DNA from: CAYMPW01 sp964558505
GTDB lineage: Archaea > Thermoplasmatota > Thermoplasmata > Methanomassiliicoccales > Methanomethylophilaceae
NCBI GenBank assembly: GCA_964558505.1
Contig: CAZLEI010000005.1
Coordinates: 1 to 64,000, forward strand
Length of the DNA stretch: 64,000 nucleotides
Reading direction: 5' to 3'
The notes below the pieces were generated by a model. It saw nothing but the letters and a program-made list of their open reading frames with translations, was not told the DNA's origin and did no database searches. Within the stretch, counting starts at the first letter, position 1. Every line of letters begins with the position of its first letter. Shown here one piece after another: positions 25,902 to 34,235 of this stretch. A program made the position numbers and the translations under genes.

Positions 25902-27704
25902 ATGGGCGACCTAGAACAGCTTATCTCCGATGCCGAGGCCGGCGGAATCGACGCTTGCTTCGAGCTTGGACAGAGATTCGCCATCGGTGATGGGACCGAT
26001 GTGGACGAGGATGCCGCGCTCTCCTGGTACAGACGCGCCGCCGACAAGGGTCATACGTTGTCGGAATACATGGTCGGACAATGCTATTTCAACGGCATCT
26101 CCGTGGAGAAGAGCGATTTCGAGGCCATGATGTGGTACTTGCGCGCCGCCATGAAAGGGCATCCCGAATCCAGGGAGAAGATCTCCTCGTACCTGGAGGA
26201 CCATGACGGACCCACCGATGCCGCGATGATGACATACCACACCGAGAGGGCGGACGCCGGGGACCCGGGATCCACATACTTCCTCGGCCAGATGCATTAC
26301 CTGGGCTCGGCGGGCGTGTTCGACGCCGCCAAGGCATTCGAGCTCTTCTCCAGGTCCGCGGACCTGGGCGACATCGATGCCAAGTACATGGTGGCCAAGT
26401 GCCTGTTGGACGGCACCGGCACCGACAGGGACCGCGCGAAGGGCGCGGAGATGCTGAAGGAAATGGGCGCGGCCGGCCACACGGAGGCGGCGGTGCTCTA
26501 CGCCGAATGCTACGAGCACGGATGGGGCGTCGAAAGATCCCCCGAGACCGCGTTCTCCATGTTCTCCGACCTGGCCGAGAAGAACAACCTCGGCGCCCAG
26601 TACGAGCTGGGGAGATGCTACATGGACGGCGTGGGCACGGCGGTGGACGATTACTTCGCCTACAGCTGGTACACCATGGCCTACGGCCTTGGGTCCGTGG
26701 ATGCCGAGTTCGGCCTGGGGAGATGCTACCTCGGAGGGAAGGGCGCGGACAGGGACAAGGCGAAAGGGCTGCAGTACCTCACGTCCGCCGCGAGCAAAGG
26801 GCAGGAGGATGCCACGATCATGCTCGGGCAGCTCTACGGCAAGGGCTCGCAGGTGTCCAAGGACGCGAAGAAGTCCTTCGAGTGGTTCTCGAGGGCGGCC
26901 ATGTACGGGAACTCCTATGCGGAGCTCACCGTTGGCGACATGTACGCATCCGGGACCGGCGTGAAGAAGGATTCCGGGAAGGCGATCGCATATTACATAA
27001 GGGCCGCCGAGCACGGGAACCCGATGGCCTGCTTCAAGATGGGCGCCGCCTATCAGGACGGCAACGGCGTGAAGAAGGATGTCGCGAACTCGTTCAAATG
27101 GCACCTCAGGGCGTACAACGACGGGTTCAGGAAATCCCAGTATGCACTGGCCGAATGCTATGCCAAGGGAAGGGGCACGAAGAAGGACCTCAAGAAGGCC
27201 TTCGAGCTCCACAAGGCCCTGGCTGACGAGGGATTCGGCAAATCGCAGTTCTACATCGCGAACTGCTACTTCGAAGGCATCGGCGTCCCCAGGGACGACA
27301 AGAAGGCCTTCGATTGGTTCTCGCTGGGCGCTAAGACGGGCAACGTCCTGTGCATGTACTACACGGGATACTGCTACCAGAACGGCCTGGGGACCAAGAC
27401 CGACGAGAAGAAGGCGATCGGATGGTTCACCAAGGCGGCGAAGGAAGGCCACGTCCTGTCCAGGAAACTGGTGGAGGCCTATTCCGGCGTGACCGTCACC
27501 GCCCAGGAGGAGTCGCCGTTCGAAGGCCACATGAACGCCGCCAAGGCCGGGGATCCGGACTCGCAGTTCATCGTCGCAAGATGCTACGAGGACGGCATCG
27601 GCGTGCCCGCGGATGCCGGCGAGGCGAAACGCTGGTACAACACAGCGGCGATAAACGGCCACTTCGGTGCCAAGAAGGCCCTGCTCCGTTTGAGGAAACC
27701 TTGA
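25902..27704 (+). CDS. Sel1-like (TPR-related) repeat protein
   Basis: A 600-residue soluble protein built almost entirely of 36-residue Sel1-like repeats, about sixteen units. The consensus is recognisable as A-x-x-x-L-G-x-C-Y-x-x-G-x-G-V-x-K-D-x-x-K-A-x-x-W-F at each unit. No signal peptide or membrane segment is present. Such solenoids mediate protein-protein contacts and are common in host-associated microbes; the partner is unknown. The ATG at 25902 is chosen over an in-frame start at 25872, which would overlap the TATA box. Confidence 0.88.
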   Translation: MGDLEQLISDAEAGGIDACFELGQRFAIGDGTDVDEDAALSWYRRAADKGHTLSEYMVGQCYFNGISVEKSDFEAMMWYLRAAMKGHPESREKISSYLEDHDGPTDAAMMTYHTERADAGDPGSTYFLGQMHYLGSAGVFDAAKAFELFSRSADLGDIDAKYMVAKCLLDGTGTDRDRAKGAEMLKEMGAAGHTEAAVLYAECYEHGWGVERSPETAFSMFSDLAEKNNLGAQYELGRCYMDGVGTAVDDYFAYSWYTMAYGLGSVDAEFGLGRCYLGGKGADRDKAKGLQYLTSAASKGQEDATIMLGQLYGKGSQVSKDAKKSFEWFSRAAMYGNSYAELTVGDMYASGTGVKKDSGKAIAYYIRAAEHGNPMACFKMGAAYQDGNGVKKDVANSFKWHLRAYNDGFRKSQYALAECYAKGRGTKKDLKKAFELHKALADEGFGKSQFYIANCYFEGIGVPRDDKKAFDWFSLGAKTGNVLCMYYTGYCYQNGLGTKTDEKKAIGWFTKAAKEGHVLSRKLVEAYSGVTVTAQEESPFEGHMNAAKAGDPDSQFIVARCYEDGIGVPADAGEAKRWYNTAAINGHFGAKKALLRLRKP

Positions 27705-27708
27705 TGCC

Positions 27709-27732
27709 GCCGGCCCCGCGGACGGGGCCGGC
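27709..27732. terminator. strong hairpin terminator between convergent genes
   Basis: GCCGGCCCCG-CGGA-CGGGGCCGGC, a perfect 10-bp stem with a 4-nt loop, is followed by a T-rich run on the plus strand. It lies between the Sel1 gene and the convergent membrane-protein gene. Confidence 0.75.
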
Positions 27733-27753
27733 AGTTTATTTCTTTTAAAGACG

Positions 27754-28881
27754 TCACACGACGTCGAGCTTGCACTGCGCATCGTACTTGAGCGTGTACT
27801 TGCCCTGGTCGTCGACACCGTAGACGGCGTTGCGCTCGGCGAAGGCGTACTTCACGATGTCGCCCGTGCCGTCCTCGGCGATGGCCACGTTGATGTAGCC
27901 CATCCAATCGTATGCGATCCTATCGTCGTAGTTCAGCTTGTCCAGGTTCTGATAGTTCGCCGACCAGATCGTGCACATCCTTCCGTCGACCATCACGTGC
28001 GTCTGCTCGACGGTGCCACCCAGGGGCTTGCCTCCGACCATCGACAGGAGGTATGAGGTGTCGATCGCCAGCATGCCGTCGTCGGACGCCGCCTTGAGGC
28101 CGATGAGGTAATGGACGGTCTCCGCCCCGTACCTCTCCGGCGTACCAACGCACACGACCTTCTGGACAACGGACCCGGTGAACGCATGCTCGGTCGTGCC
28201 TTCGGACGTCGTGTTGGTCCCGGTGCCCGCGAGCGCGTATTCCACGGTCGTGCCCACAGACGGGTCGTCCTCGTACGCGGATGTCATGGTCTTGTCGTAC
28301 ATCACCAGGACACCGGTCCCGGTTATGGTGACCGCGGTCCCGACGCCGCTGCCGTCGTAGATGAACCTCTTGACGCTGAAATCTGTCGCGTACACCGCCA
28401 TGTCGTCGGAGGACACATAGACCGTGAACACGTCGCCCGTGTCCTCGTAGACCGTCCTGTAGACATGGCAGACCTTGTCACCCAGGGATGTCGCCACCGT
28501 CTTCTTCCCGAGGTCGTCTGCTCCGCTGACCGCCAACGTGCTCATGCCCAGCTCCATCGAGGTGTTCGCCAGGATCGTCTTGCTGACTACATCGGTGGCC
28601 TTGTCGTACAGCATGATGTTGTCGTAGAGGAAGCACAGGTACTCGCCGGAACTGGCGAGATTGAACGACATGCTGCCCAAGCCTCCGACGCCGATCCCCT
28701 CGACGGGCTCGCCGCTCTCTATGGCGGTTATCTCGCCGTTCAGCGAGAAGTAGAACGTCGCCGGCGGGTCGATGACCTCGCTGGATGTCTTGTATGTAGT
28801 GTAGACGAACGAGGCCAGTACCAGAACCGCCACGATCCCCACGGTGGAAAGCACCGTGATCGCCTTGTTGGATATGCTCAT
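27754..28881 (-). CDS. hypothetical membrane-anchored extracellular protein
   Basis: A 375-residue protein with one N-terminal transmembrane segment (about 8-28) and a beta-rich exterior domain with many T/S/G/V residues. No family recognised. Scattered cysteines (for example Y-L-C-F, K-V-C-H, R-M-C-T) could form disulfides. A TATA-like AATATAGC at 28903-28910 is centred 26 bp before the ATG, suggesting leaderless transcription. Possibly part of the cell-surface repertoire with the neighbouring pilin-like genes. Confidence 0.65.
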   Translation of the reverse strand: MSISNKAITVLSTVGIVAVLVLASFVYTTYKTSSEVIDPPATFYFSLNGEITAIESGEPVEGIGVGGLGSMSFNLASSGEYLCFLYDNIMLYDKATDVVSKTILANTSMELGMSTLAVSGADDLGKKTVATSLGDKVCHVYRTVYEDTGDVFTVYVSSDDMAVYATDFSVKRFIYDGSGVGTAVTITGTGVLVMYDKTMTSAYEDDPSVGTTVEYALAGTGTNTTSEGTTEHAFTGSVVQKVVCVGTPERYGAETVHYLIGLKAASDDGMLAIDTSYLLSMVGGKPLGGTVEQTHVMVDGRMCTIWSANYQNLDKLNYDDRIAYDWMGYINVAIAEDGTGDIVKYAFAERNAVYGVDDQGKYTLKYDAQCKLDVV

Positions 28882-28923
28882 GGCTTGATATTATCGTCCG
28901 GTGCTATATTCATTACGCGTAAT

Positions 28924-28930
28924 CTTATAG
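28924..28930 (+). promoter_or_regulatory. TATA box of thpR
   Basis: CTTATAG is centred 25-26 bp before the ATG at 28952. Confidence 0.5.
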
Positions 28931-28951
28931 AGAAAAACCGTTCGTGCTTTC

Positions 28952-29500
28952 ATGGAATCCCGCACATTCATATCTGTCCCCGTCCCGGTGACGGAGGAGC
29001 TCGAAGAGCTGTTCTCGGACCTAGGGTCCGTCAGGAACCTCAGAGCTTCCAAGATAGAGCAGACGCATATCACCCTCAGATTCATCGGCGATGTGGACGA
29101 CAGGGGACTGGCCGCTGTCTGCGGATGCGTCAGGAAGGCGTGCGAGGGCATCGGCCCCTTCGGCATCGAGGTGGCGGGCGCGGGCGCGTTCCCGGATGCG
29201 AACCGTCCCAGGATCGTATGGATCGGCGCCCGGTCCGGCGGGAACCTGGAGGCCCTGGCCGACAGGATGTCCGCGGAACTCGACGATGCCGGGATCGGAT
29301 ACGACACGAAACCGTTCAAGCCCCACATCACCGTCGGCAGGATCTCGGGCAGCTCCGATGTGAAAGGGTTCGTGGAGTCGTGCTCGGCGAAGGTGTTCTC
29401 GTCCTTCGAGTGCTGCAGCGTAAAGGTCATGCGCAGCGTCCTGAGCCAATACGGAGCGCGTCATTACGTCGTCGAATCTGTGCCCCTCGGTAACCGCTAA
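28952..29500 (+). CDS. thpR: RNA 2',3'-cyclic phosphodiesterase (2'-5' RNA ligase family)
   Basis: A 182-residue two-histidine phosphoesterase of the LigT/ThpR family, which opens 2',3'-cyclic phosphates on RNA and shows weak 2'-5' ligase activity. Both catalytic tetrapeptides are present: H-I-T-L near residue 33 (Q-T-H-I-T-L-R-F) and H-I-T-V near residue 125 (K-P-H-I-T-V-G-R). The length matches the family. Apparently leaderless; ends in TAA. Confidence 0.9.
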   Translation: MESRTFISVPVPVTEELEELFSDLGSVRNLRASKIEQTHITLRFIGDVDDRGLAAVCGCVRKACEGIGPFGIEVAGAGAFPDANRPRIVWIGARSGGNLEALADRMSAELDDAGIGYDTKPFKPHITVGRISGSSDVKGFVESCSAKVFSSFECCSVKVMRSVLSQYGARHYVVESVPLGNR

Positions 29501-29545
29501 CTGTACTTTCCCCTTCTTAAACCCCTTCAAAACGAAACATCATCC

Positions 29546-30037
29546 ATGAGAACCGCAAAGAATCTCATCAGGAATCGCAAGCATCTCCGCGGCAACAGGC
29601 GCGGAGGGATAGAGGGACTGCCCCTGCAGCTCATGATCGTGCTCATCGTAGCCACCATGGGCACCGGCATAATCGTCGGATGGATGGGATCCATAGAGAC
29701 GCCCCATTCCATCGGGGACGTGTCCGTCGAATCCGGGGACATCATCCTCGAGCAGAGGTCCGGAAGCCTCCGCTACACCAACGAAGGGTCCGTCGAGATC
29801 TACGTGTCCGACCAGGACGGGAACCCCCTTGCCGGGGCCACGGTGGTGCTCACCGGGCTCGGCGTGGAGAACTCCGACGGAACGACCGCGCATGCCAACA
29901 CGGACGAGGGCGGGTTCGCCAACTTCGAGAACCTCAATGTCAAGATAAGGGGCGCCACCGTCGGGTACATCAGCGTCAACGTCTCCATGTCCGGGTACGG
30001 CGAGGACAACTCCACCAGGATCGCGGTGATCGCTTGA
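29546..30037 (+). CDS. pilin-like secreted protein with Ig-like/carboxypeptidase-regulatory domain
   Basis: A 163-residue protein with a basic N-terminus, then R-R-G-G-I-E-G-L-P followed by a hydrophobic helix (about 27-48), resembling a class III (type IV pilin) signal. The exterior domain contains D-Q-D-G-N-P-L-A-G-A-T-V-V-L, typical of carboxypeptidase-regulatory/Ig-like folds. No processing peptidase lies nearby, so pilin status is inferred. First of three overlapping genes (TTGA overlap with the next). Confidence 0.6.
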   Translation: MRTAKNLIRNRKHLRGNRRGGIEGLPLQLMIVLIVATMGTGIIVGWMGSIETPHSIGDVSVESGDIILEQRSGSLRYTNEGSVEIYVSDQDGNPLAGATVVLTGLGVENSDGTTAHANTDEGGFANFENLNVKIRGATVGYISVNVSMSGYGEDNSTRIAVIA

Positions 30038-30459
30038 AGCTGGACCGCAGGGGGATACTCGGCATGCCCATGAGGCTGGCCGTCGTGTTCCTCGTGATAT
30101 CCATCTCCGTGCCCTTCGTGATCCAGGCCGTCGACAGCGGCAGCTCCGATATCGCCGAGACGTCCATGGGCGCGGAGGCGGACAAGATCTGCGCCGCGGC
30201 GGCCTCAGTGCACTATTCGGGCATCGGGTCCTCCAAGGCGGTAACGATAACCATAGCCGACGGGTGCGAGCTCAGTTTCGGCGACGGTTCCTATGCGATA
30301 ACCATGAGATACAACGGGAACGACTGCGGGCAGAGGTTCGTGGAGAGGCCCGCCCTGATGCTGTTGTCCGACGGGATCGAGCTGGGTTCCGGGACGTACA
30401 CTGTCATAGTCACATCCGTTGAGGCGGAGCGGCCGTCGGTGGAGGTGTCGGTGGCATGA
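30034..30459 (+). CDS. small pilin-like membrane-anchored protein (TTG start)
   Basis: A 141-residue protein. The TTG at 30034 overlaps the preceding TGA and yields K-L-D-R-R-G-I-L-G-M-P, echoing the R-R-G-G-I-E-G-L-P motif of the preceding protein. A hydrophobic helix and a beta-rich domain follow. The alternative start is the ATG at 30064, which would remove the R-R-G element. No family recognised. Middle gene of the three-gene cassette. Confidence 0.55.
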   Translation: MKLDRRGILGMPMRLAVVFLVISISVPFVIQAVDSGSSDIAETSMGAEADKICAAAASVHYSGIGSSKAVTITIADGCELSFGDGSYAITMRYNGNDCGQRFVERPALMLLSDGIELGSGTYTVIVTSVEAERPSVEVSVA

Positions 30460-30830
30460 TCGAGCTGACGATGTCTAGGGTCTGCCTGTTCGTCTGCGGC
30501 GCCGTTATGCTGGCAGCCGTGGCCGCCCCGTTCAGCGGGGCGCTGGACGACAGGGAGGCGGGCGACATGACGGAATGCGCCGACAGGATCGCCGCCATGC
30601 TGGACACGTTCTGGTCCTCGGAAACGGATGTGATGACCCTGCGCTCCTCCGAGATCCTGCCCGGCCCTTCATCGTCGATATCCCTCGACGGCCACAGGGT
30701 GGTCCTCATCTCGGACGGCCTGGAATACACCGCGCTGTCCGAAGCGGTATCGGATGCCATGGAGATAGATTACGGGGAGACGGTAGACCTCGTGAAGTCG
30801 GGAGGTGCCATATCGAAGGCCGACATGTGA
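30456..30830 (+). CDS. small secreted protein of the pilin-like cassette
   Basis: A 124-residue protein with an N-terminal hydrophobic segment (about 8-27) and a short exterior domain. The ATG overlaps the previous stop (ATGA), and the product resembles the second gene in size and layout. Function unknown; by position it may be a minor pilin or assembly component. A hairpin follows the stop. Confidence 0.55.
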   Translation: MIELTMSRVCLFVCGAVMLAAVAAPFSGALDDREAGDMTECADRIAAMLDTFWSSETDVMTLRSSEILPGPSSSISLDGHRVVLISDGLEYTALSEAVSDAMEIDYGETVDLVKSGGAISKADM

Positions 30831-30845
30831 TTTCCGTTACCTCTT

Positions 30846-30865
30846 GGCCGGTCTCCGGACCGGCC
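30846..30865. terminator. hairpin terminator between convergent genes
   Basis: GGCCGGTC-TCCG-GACCGGCC, a perfect 8-bp stem with a 4-nt loop, lies between the pilin-like cassette and the convergent desulfurase gene. Confidence 0.6.
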
Positions 30866-30872
30866 TCACCCG

Positions 30873-32075
30873 TCATGCGAATGTCTCCGAGATCTTGCCG
30901 AGCGCCTCTGCGAAGCGGTCGACCTCGGAATCGTTGTTGTATATGTATGTCGAGGCGCGGGCGCATCCGTCGATGCCGCGGCTCACGAAGTACGGATGGG
31001 CACAATGCATCCCCGACCTTATCATGATCCCGCCCATCGAGTCGAGCATCATGGCGATGTCGTGGGACGACAGCCCGGCGATGTTGAACGAGAACACGCC
31101 TCCGCGGAGGTCCGGGTCCTCCGGGCCGACCATGCTGAGGCCGGGTATGTCCTTGGTCTTCCCGACCATGCGCCTCATCAGATGCCTGTCCCATTCGCGG
31201 ACGTTGTCCATCCCGAGCTTGGAGAGGTAGTCCACGGCCGCCTTGGTCCCGATGATGCCCGCATAATCCGCCAGCCCCGCCTCGAACCTCTCTGGGATCG
31301 GGGCCAGGTTGACCGATTCGTAGGTCGCCAGGCCGACCGTGCCCCCGCCCAGCATAAGCGGGCGGACCTGGTCCAGCGCATCCTTCCTGCCGTACAGGAC
31401 GCCGACTCCCGACGGCCCGAGCATCTTGTGGACGGACATGCAGTAGAAATCCACGCCCAGGTCCTCGACGACCACGGGCATGTGCGGTGCCGCCTGGGCA
31501 CCGTCCGCCAGGACGAGTGCGCCATGGTCGTGCGCGACCTCGGCTATCTCCTTCACCGGGAACGTGCAGCCGGTTATGTTGCCCCCGTGGATCACGGACA
31601 CGAGGCGCACGTCCCTGCCCATGCACTCCTTGAAGGATTCCATGTCGAACGTACCGTCGGGGCCGGTGCTGCAGAACCTGCGGGAGGCACCGGACTCCCT
31701 GGCCGCGTACATCCAGGGGATGTGGTTGGAGTTGTGCTCCGAATCCGAGGTCACGATGACGTCCCCGGGACCGAAGGACAGCCCGCGGGCGACGGTGTTT
31801 ATGCCCTCTGTGCAATTCTTCGTGAATATTATCTGAGAAGGGTCGCGGCATCCCATGAAACGGGCCACCGCCTCCCTGGAATCGTCCACGGCCATGGACA
31901 CGCGGGTCGCCATCGAATGCACGCTGCGCCCGCCGCATGCGGGGTACTCGCCGTAGTATTCGGCCACCGCCTCTATCACTGAGTCCGGGCGCAAGGTCTG
32001 GCATGCATTGTCCAGATAGATCCCCTGCCCCCTCCTGATGGTTGGGAAGTCGCCCCTGACCTTCTCGACGTCCAT
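30873..32075 (-). CDS. class V aminotransferase, SufS-like cysteine desulfurase
   Basis: A 400-residue PLP enzyme of the SufS/CsdA group, which removes sulfur from cysteine for Fe-S cluster or thio-compound assembly. Landmarks are Y-L-D-N-A-C-Q-T near 20-27, S-E-H-N-S-N near 111-116, the PLP lysine in S-V-H-K-M near 212 and the active-site cysteine in R-S-G-M-H-C-A-H-P near 360. The ATG at 32075 is preferred because the translated text then begins like the family; the frame is open to 32126. The single gene is not beside other suf genes, so specificity is inferred. Confidence 0.83.
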   Translation of the reverse strand: MDVEKVRGDFPTIRRGQGIYLDNACQTLRPDSVIEAVAEYYGEYPACGGRSVHSMATRVSMAVDDSREAVARFMGCRDPSQIIFTKNCTEGINTVARGLSFGPGDVIVTSDSEHNSNHIPWMYAARESGASRRFCSTGPDGTFDMESFKECMGRDVRLVSVIHGGNITGCTFPVKEIAEVAHDHGALVLADGAQAAPHMPVVVEDLGVDFYCMSVHKMLGPSGVGVLYGRKDALDQVRPLMLGGGTVGLATYESVNLAPIPERFEAGLADYAGIIGTKAAVDYLSKLGMDNVREWDRHLMRRMVGKTKDIPGLSMVGPEDPDLRGGVFSFNIAGLSSHDIAMMLDSMGGIMIRSGMHCAHPYFVSRGIDGCARASTYIYNNDSEVDRFAEALGKISETFA

Positions 32076-32154
32076 GCGCCTTCTAATATGCTCTTCCTTT
32101 TTCAACCTGCGCACGCACGGAATCATTTTTTATCTGCATGCCATCGAGGATGCA

Positions 32155-33060
32155 ATGACATCCCTCGAGACGAAGATCGGAGCGGTATCCCTGGACAAAC
32201 CGGGCATGGTCGCTTCGGGAATAATGGACGAGACCGGCGCGTCCATGGTCCGCATGTTCGAATGCGGAGCGGGCGCCGTGGTCACCAAATCCGTGGGCCT
32301 CGAGCCCAAGCCCGGGCACCGCAACCCCACGTTCACAGAGGTGGCCGGCGGCTACGTGAACGCCATGGGCCTGCCGAATCCCGGGATCGGCCTGTTCGCC
32401 GAGGAGATGAGGCCGGCCGTCAAGAGAGGGAAGGTGGTCGGATCGATATACGGGGCCAATGCGGACGAGTTCGCGGAGCTCGCTGGGAAGATGGAGGACT
32501 ACGGGGCCTGCGCAGTGGAGCTGAACCTCTCGTGCCCCCATGCCAAAGGATACGGCATGGAGCTGGGAACGGACCCCGCCATGGTGTCGTCCATCGTGTC
32601 CGCGGTCAAATCCGCGGTCAAAGTGCCCGTCTGGGCCAAGCTGACCCCGAACACGCACATGCTCGCGGACATAGGGATGGCCGTGCAGGATGCGGGCGGC
32701 GACGCCGTCGTCGCGATAAACACGCTCAAGGCCCTGGTCATCTGCCCGGAGTTCGCCAGGCCGGTCCTCAGCAACAGGTTCGGCGGGCTGTCCGGACCAG
32801 CGGTCAAGCCCGTGGGGGTGCGCGCGGTGTACGACCTCAGGTCCGTGCTCGACATACCCATCGTGGGCGTCGGCGGGATATCCGATTGGAGGGACGCCGC
32901 CGAGTACATAATGGCCGGCGCGTCCGCATTCCAGATCGGCAGCGCCGTGGGCAGTGTCGGACCGGGGGTGTTCGGCCTCATCAATGCCGGACTGGAGGTC
33001 TTCATGAGGGATTACGGATACGATTCCATCGCATCTATGGAGGGCGCCGCACATGAGTGA
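32155..33060 (+). CDS. pyrD: dihydroorotate dehydrogenase, catalytic subunit (class 1B)
   Basis: A 301-residue FMN-containing TIM-barrel subunit oxidising dihydroorotate to orotate in pyrimidine synthesis. Class 1B features are the catalytic-loop N-L-S-C-P-H (C, not S) and the G-G-I/G-S-A-V phosphate-binding elements near the C-terminus. The ATG at 32155 lies 26 bp from an ATTTTTTATC TATA-like tract. It overlaps pyrK by 8 nt, forming the expected heterotetramer gene pair. Confidence 0.9.
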   Translation: MTSLETKIGAVSLDKPGMVASGIMDETGASMVRMFECGAGAVVTKSVGLEPKPGHRNPTFTEVAGGYVNAMGLPNPGIGLFAEEMRPAVKRGKVVGSIYGANADEFAELAGKMEDYGACAVELNLSCPHAKGYGMELGTDPAMVSSIVSAVKSAVKVPVWAKLTPNTHMLADIGMAVQDAGGDAVVAINTLKALVICPEFARPVLSNRFGGLSGPAVKPVGVRAVYDLRSVLDIPIVGVGGISDWRDAAEYIMAGASAFQIGSAVGSVGPGVFGLINAGLEVFMRDYGYDSIASMEGAAHE

Positions 33061-33817
33061 CATCGTCAGGATAATGGGCATCGTGAACGAGGCATACGAC
33101 ACGAAGACGTTCGAGTTCCAATGGGACAGGGATGCGCTGCCCGGGCAGTTCGTCATGATATGGGTCCCCGGGATCGACGAGATCCCCATGTCCCTTTCGG
33201 GCACCGGCAGGATCAAGACCGTGACCGTGAAGGCCATCGGCGATGCTACCCGGAAGATCCACGAGCTCGGCATAGGCGACGTCATGAGGATACGCGGACC
33301 GTTCGGCAACGGGTTCAAGACCGGCAAGGGCAAGAAGACGCTCATAATCGGCGGAGGCGTGGGCACCGCGGCCATCATGCCCGCGGTCAGGGAGATGGGC
33401 AGCGACACCGTCATCGCCGCACGCTCGGACAAGGACATCATCATGGAGGACATTGCCATGAAGTACGCCCGCAAGGTCTACATCGCCACCGACGACGGCA
33501 GCCGCGGGTTCCACGGGAACGCCGTCCAGCTGCTGAGGGAGCTCGCCGCGTCCGGGACGTACGAGCAGGTCATCGCCTGCGGTCCGGAGGTTATGCTCTA
33601 CTACACCTACCAGGCATGCATCGAGATGAACCTCAACTGCCAGCTGTCCCTCGAGAGGTACATGAAGTGCGGCGCCGGCGTCTGCGGGTGCTGCATGATG
33701 GACGGCATGAGGGTCTGCCGGGACGGCCCCGTGTTCGACCGTGCGCAGATCGCCCTGCTGGGCGACTTCGGCGTCCAGAAGAGGGACGAGTGCGGGCGCG
33801 TCGTGAAGCTGAGGTGA
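33053..33817 (+). CDS. pyrK: dihydroorotate dehydrogenase electron-transfer subunit
   Basis: A 254-residue ferredoxin-reductase-like subunit with FAD and NAD(P) binding regions (I-I-G-G-G-V-G-T-A near 99-107). A C-terminal 2Fe-2S motif reads C-G-A-G-V-C-G-C-C with a further C-R-D (near residues 203-223). It passes electrons from PyrD to NAD+ or another acceptor. The start overlaps the pyrD stop, so the two subunits are translationally coupled. The next small gene starts 4 nt downstream. Confidence 0.9.
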   Translation: MSDIVRIMGIVNEAYDTKTFEFQWDRDALPGQFVMIWVPGIDEIPMSLSGTGRIKTVTVKAIGDATRKIHELGIGDVMRIRGPFGNGFKTGKGKKTLIIGGGVGTAAIMPAVREMGSDTVIAARSDKDIIMEDIAMKYARKVYIATDDGSRGFHGNAVQLLRELAASGTYEQVIACGPEVMLYYTYQACIEMNLNCQLSLERYMKCGAGVCGCCMMDGMRVCRDGPVFDRAQIALLGDFGVQKRDECGRVVKLR

Positions 33818-33821
33818 TGCC

Positions 33822-34235
33822 GTGACCGCGCCGTCCGACCACATAACGGTCACGCACGGCAGCCTGACGGTGAGGGTCCCCCGGTCCCTGTTCATAGGGC
33901 GCACCGGGGAGATCGACCCCGCGAAGGCATCCTCGTTCAGGGAGAACGTGCAGAACCGGTACCCTTGGATAACCGACAACTCACTTGACGTGCTCATGCG
34001 CAGCGCCTCGAGGGAGATGGAGCGCGTGATAGACGAGGAGAGCGGCGGACGGGTGCACAGCAGAGAACTGGAGATGTCGGGGAGGACCGACGACGCCATA
34101 GCGCACCTGAAGAGGCATCTGGAGTCCGACCCTGGAGATGCCGACGGGTGGTACGCCCTCGGCGACCTCCTGTGCAGATGCGGCCGCACGGAGGAAGGAT
34201 ACAAGGCCTTCGCCCGCGGACGCGACTTAATCTGA
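33822..34235 (+). CDS. small TPR-containing hypothetical protein (GTG start)
   Basis: A 137-residue protein beginning with GTG 4 nt after pyrK, so in the pyrDK operon. The N-terminal half has no recognised domain. The C-terminal 40 residues form one TPR-like helix pair (A-I-A-H-L-K-R-H-L-E, then D-G-W-Y-A-L-G-D-L). Its 3' end overlaps the convergent gene by 9 nt. A link to pyrimidine synthesis is suggested only by position. Confidence 0.6.
   Translation: MTAPSDHITVTHGSLTVRVPRSLFIGRTGEIDPAKASSFRENVQNRYPWITDNSLDVLMRSASREMERVIDEESGGRVHSRELEMSGRTDDAIAHLKRHLESDPGDADGWYALGDLLCRCGRTEEGYKAFARGRDLI

Noticed and set aside
25911..27818. 635-codon minus-strand frame opposite the Sel1 gene
   Set aside because: Antisense image of a repeat protein; its apparent periodicity is inherited from the Sel1 repeats.
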